Shown here: one piece after another, positions 5,627-5,654 of the stretch
Numbering within the stretch: the stretch's first letter is position 1
Layout: each line of letters starts with the position of its first letter
Origin: Lachnospiraceae bacterium
Lineage (GTDB): Bacteria; Bacillota; Clostridia; Lachnospirales; Lachnospiraceae
Length of the DNA stretch: 5,654 nt
Assembly: GCA_017476305.1 (NCBI GenBank)
Contig: JAFVAA010000703.1
Span: 1 to 5,654 of the forward strand
Reading direction: 5' to 3'
The notes under the pieces: model-generated
What the model saw: only the letters and a program-made list of their open reading frames with translations
Databases searched by the model: none
What the model was told of the DNA's origin: nothing
Translations under genes and position numbers: made by a program

Positions 5627-5654
5627 CTGGCATTCTCAAAAATAATATTTCATG

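Noticed and set aside
5627..5654. Small frame ATG AAA TAT TAT TTT TGA upstream of rpsQ
   Set aside because: Five codons without a visible binding site. It is more likely the tail or spacer of the preceding gene, which the window edge hides.

Overview
This window is the central part of the bacterial spc ribosomal-protein operon. It lies entirely on the minus strand, so transcription runs from the high coordinates to the low ones. In transcription order the genes are rpsQ (S17), rplN (L14), rplX (L24), rplE (L5), rpsN (S14, zinc type), rpsH (S8), rplF (L6), rplR (L18), rpsE (S5), rpmD (L30), rplO (L15) and secY. SecY is cut by the left window edge after about 346 codons. The order is the classical bacterial one, and all twelve frames are open and intact.

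The organism is most likely a Gram-positive of the class Clostridia, plausibly Lachnospiraceae. The reasons are a 61-residue four-cysteine S14, near-perfect AGGAGG-type Shine-Dalgarno sites before almost every gene, free use of GTG and TTG starts, moderate base composition and protein sequences of Clostridia character. The family is inferred from sequence feel, not from a search.

Layout from right to left: 5654-5611 is a short leader before rpsQ, probably including or following the end of rpmC. From 5610 to 3464 there are six tightly packed genes with gaps of 12-26 nt, where stop codons often overlap the next ribosome binding site. A slightly longer 89-nt gap with a small hairpin separates rpsH from rplF. 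From 3374 to 1671, rplF, rplR, rpsE and rpmD follow with gaps of 42, 24 and 12 nt. A 189-nt gap then separates rpmD from rplO. rplO and secY are almost fused (1 nt between them), with the secY ribosome binding site inside the last rplO codons.

The genes cooperate in building both ribosomal subunits (S17, S14, S8 and S5 in 30S; L14, L24, L5, L6, L18, L30 and L15 in 50S) and in making the SecYEG protein-export channel.

The one part that ordinary operon annotation does not explain is the rpmD-rplO gap. Read as minus-strand RNA it folds by eye into four consecutive hairpins (one with a 13-bp stem, one with an 11-bp stem, one with a GAAA tetraloop), enclosed by a 7-bp closing helix, with a possible 5-bp pseudoknot and a possible outer helix reaching the rplO ribosome binding site. 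Its wobble pairs work only on the transcribed strand. It is either a structured RNA inside a ribosomal operon transcript or a palindromic interspersed repeat that inserted there. The same stretch also holds an open 51-codon frame.
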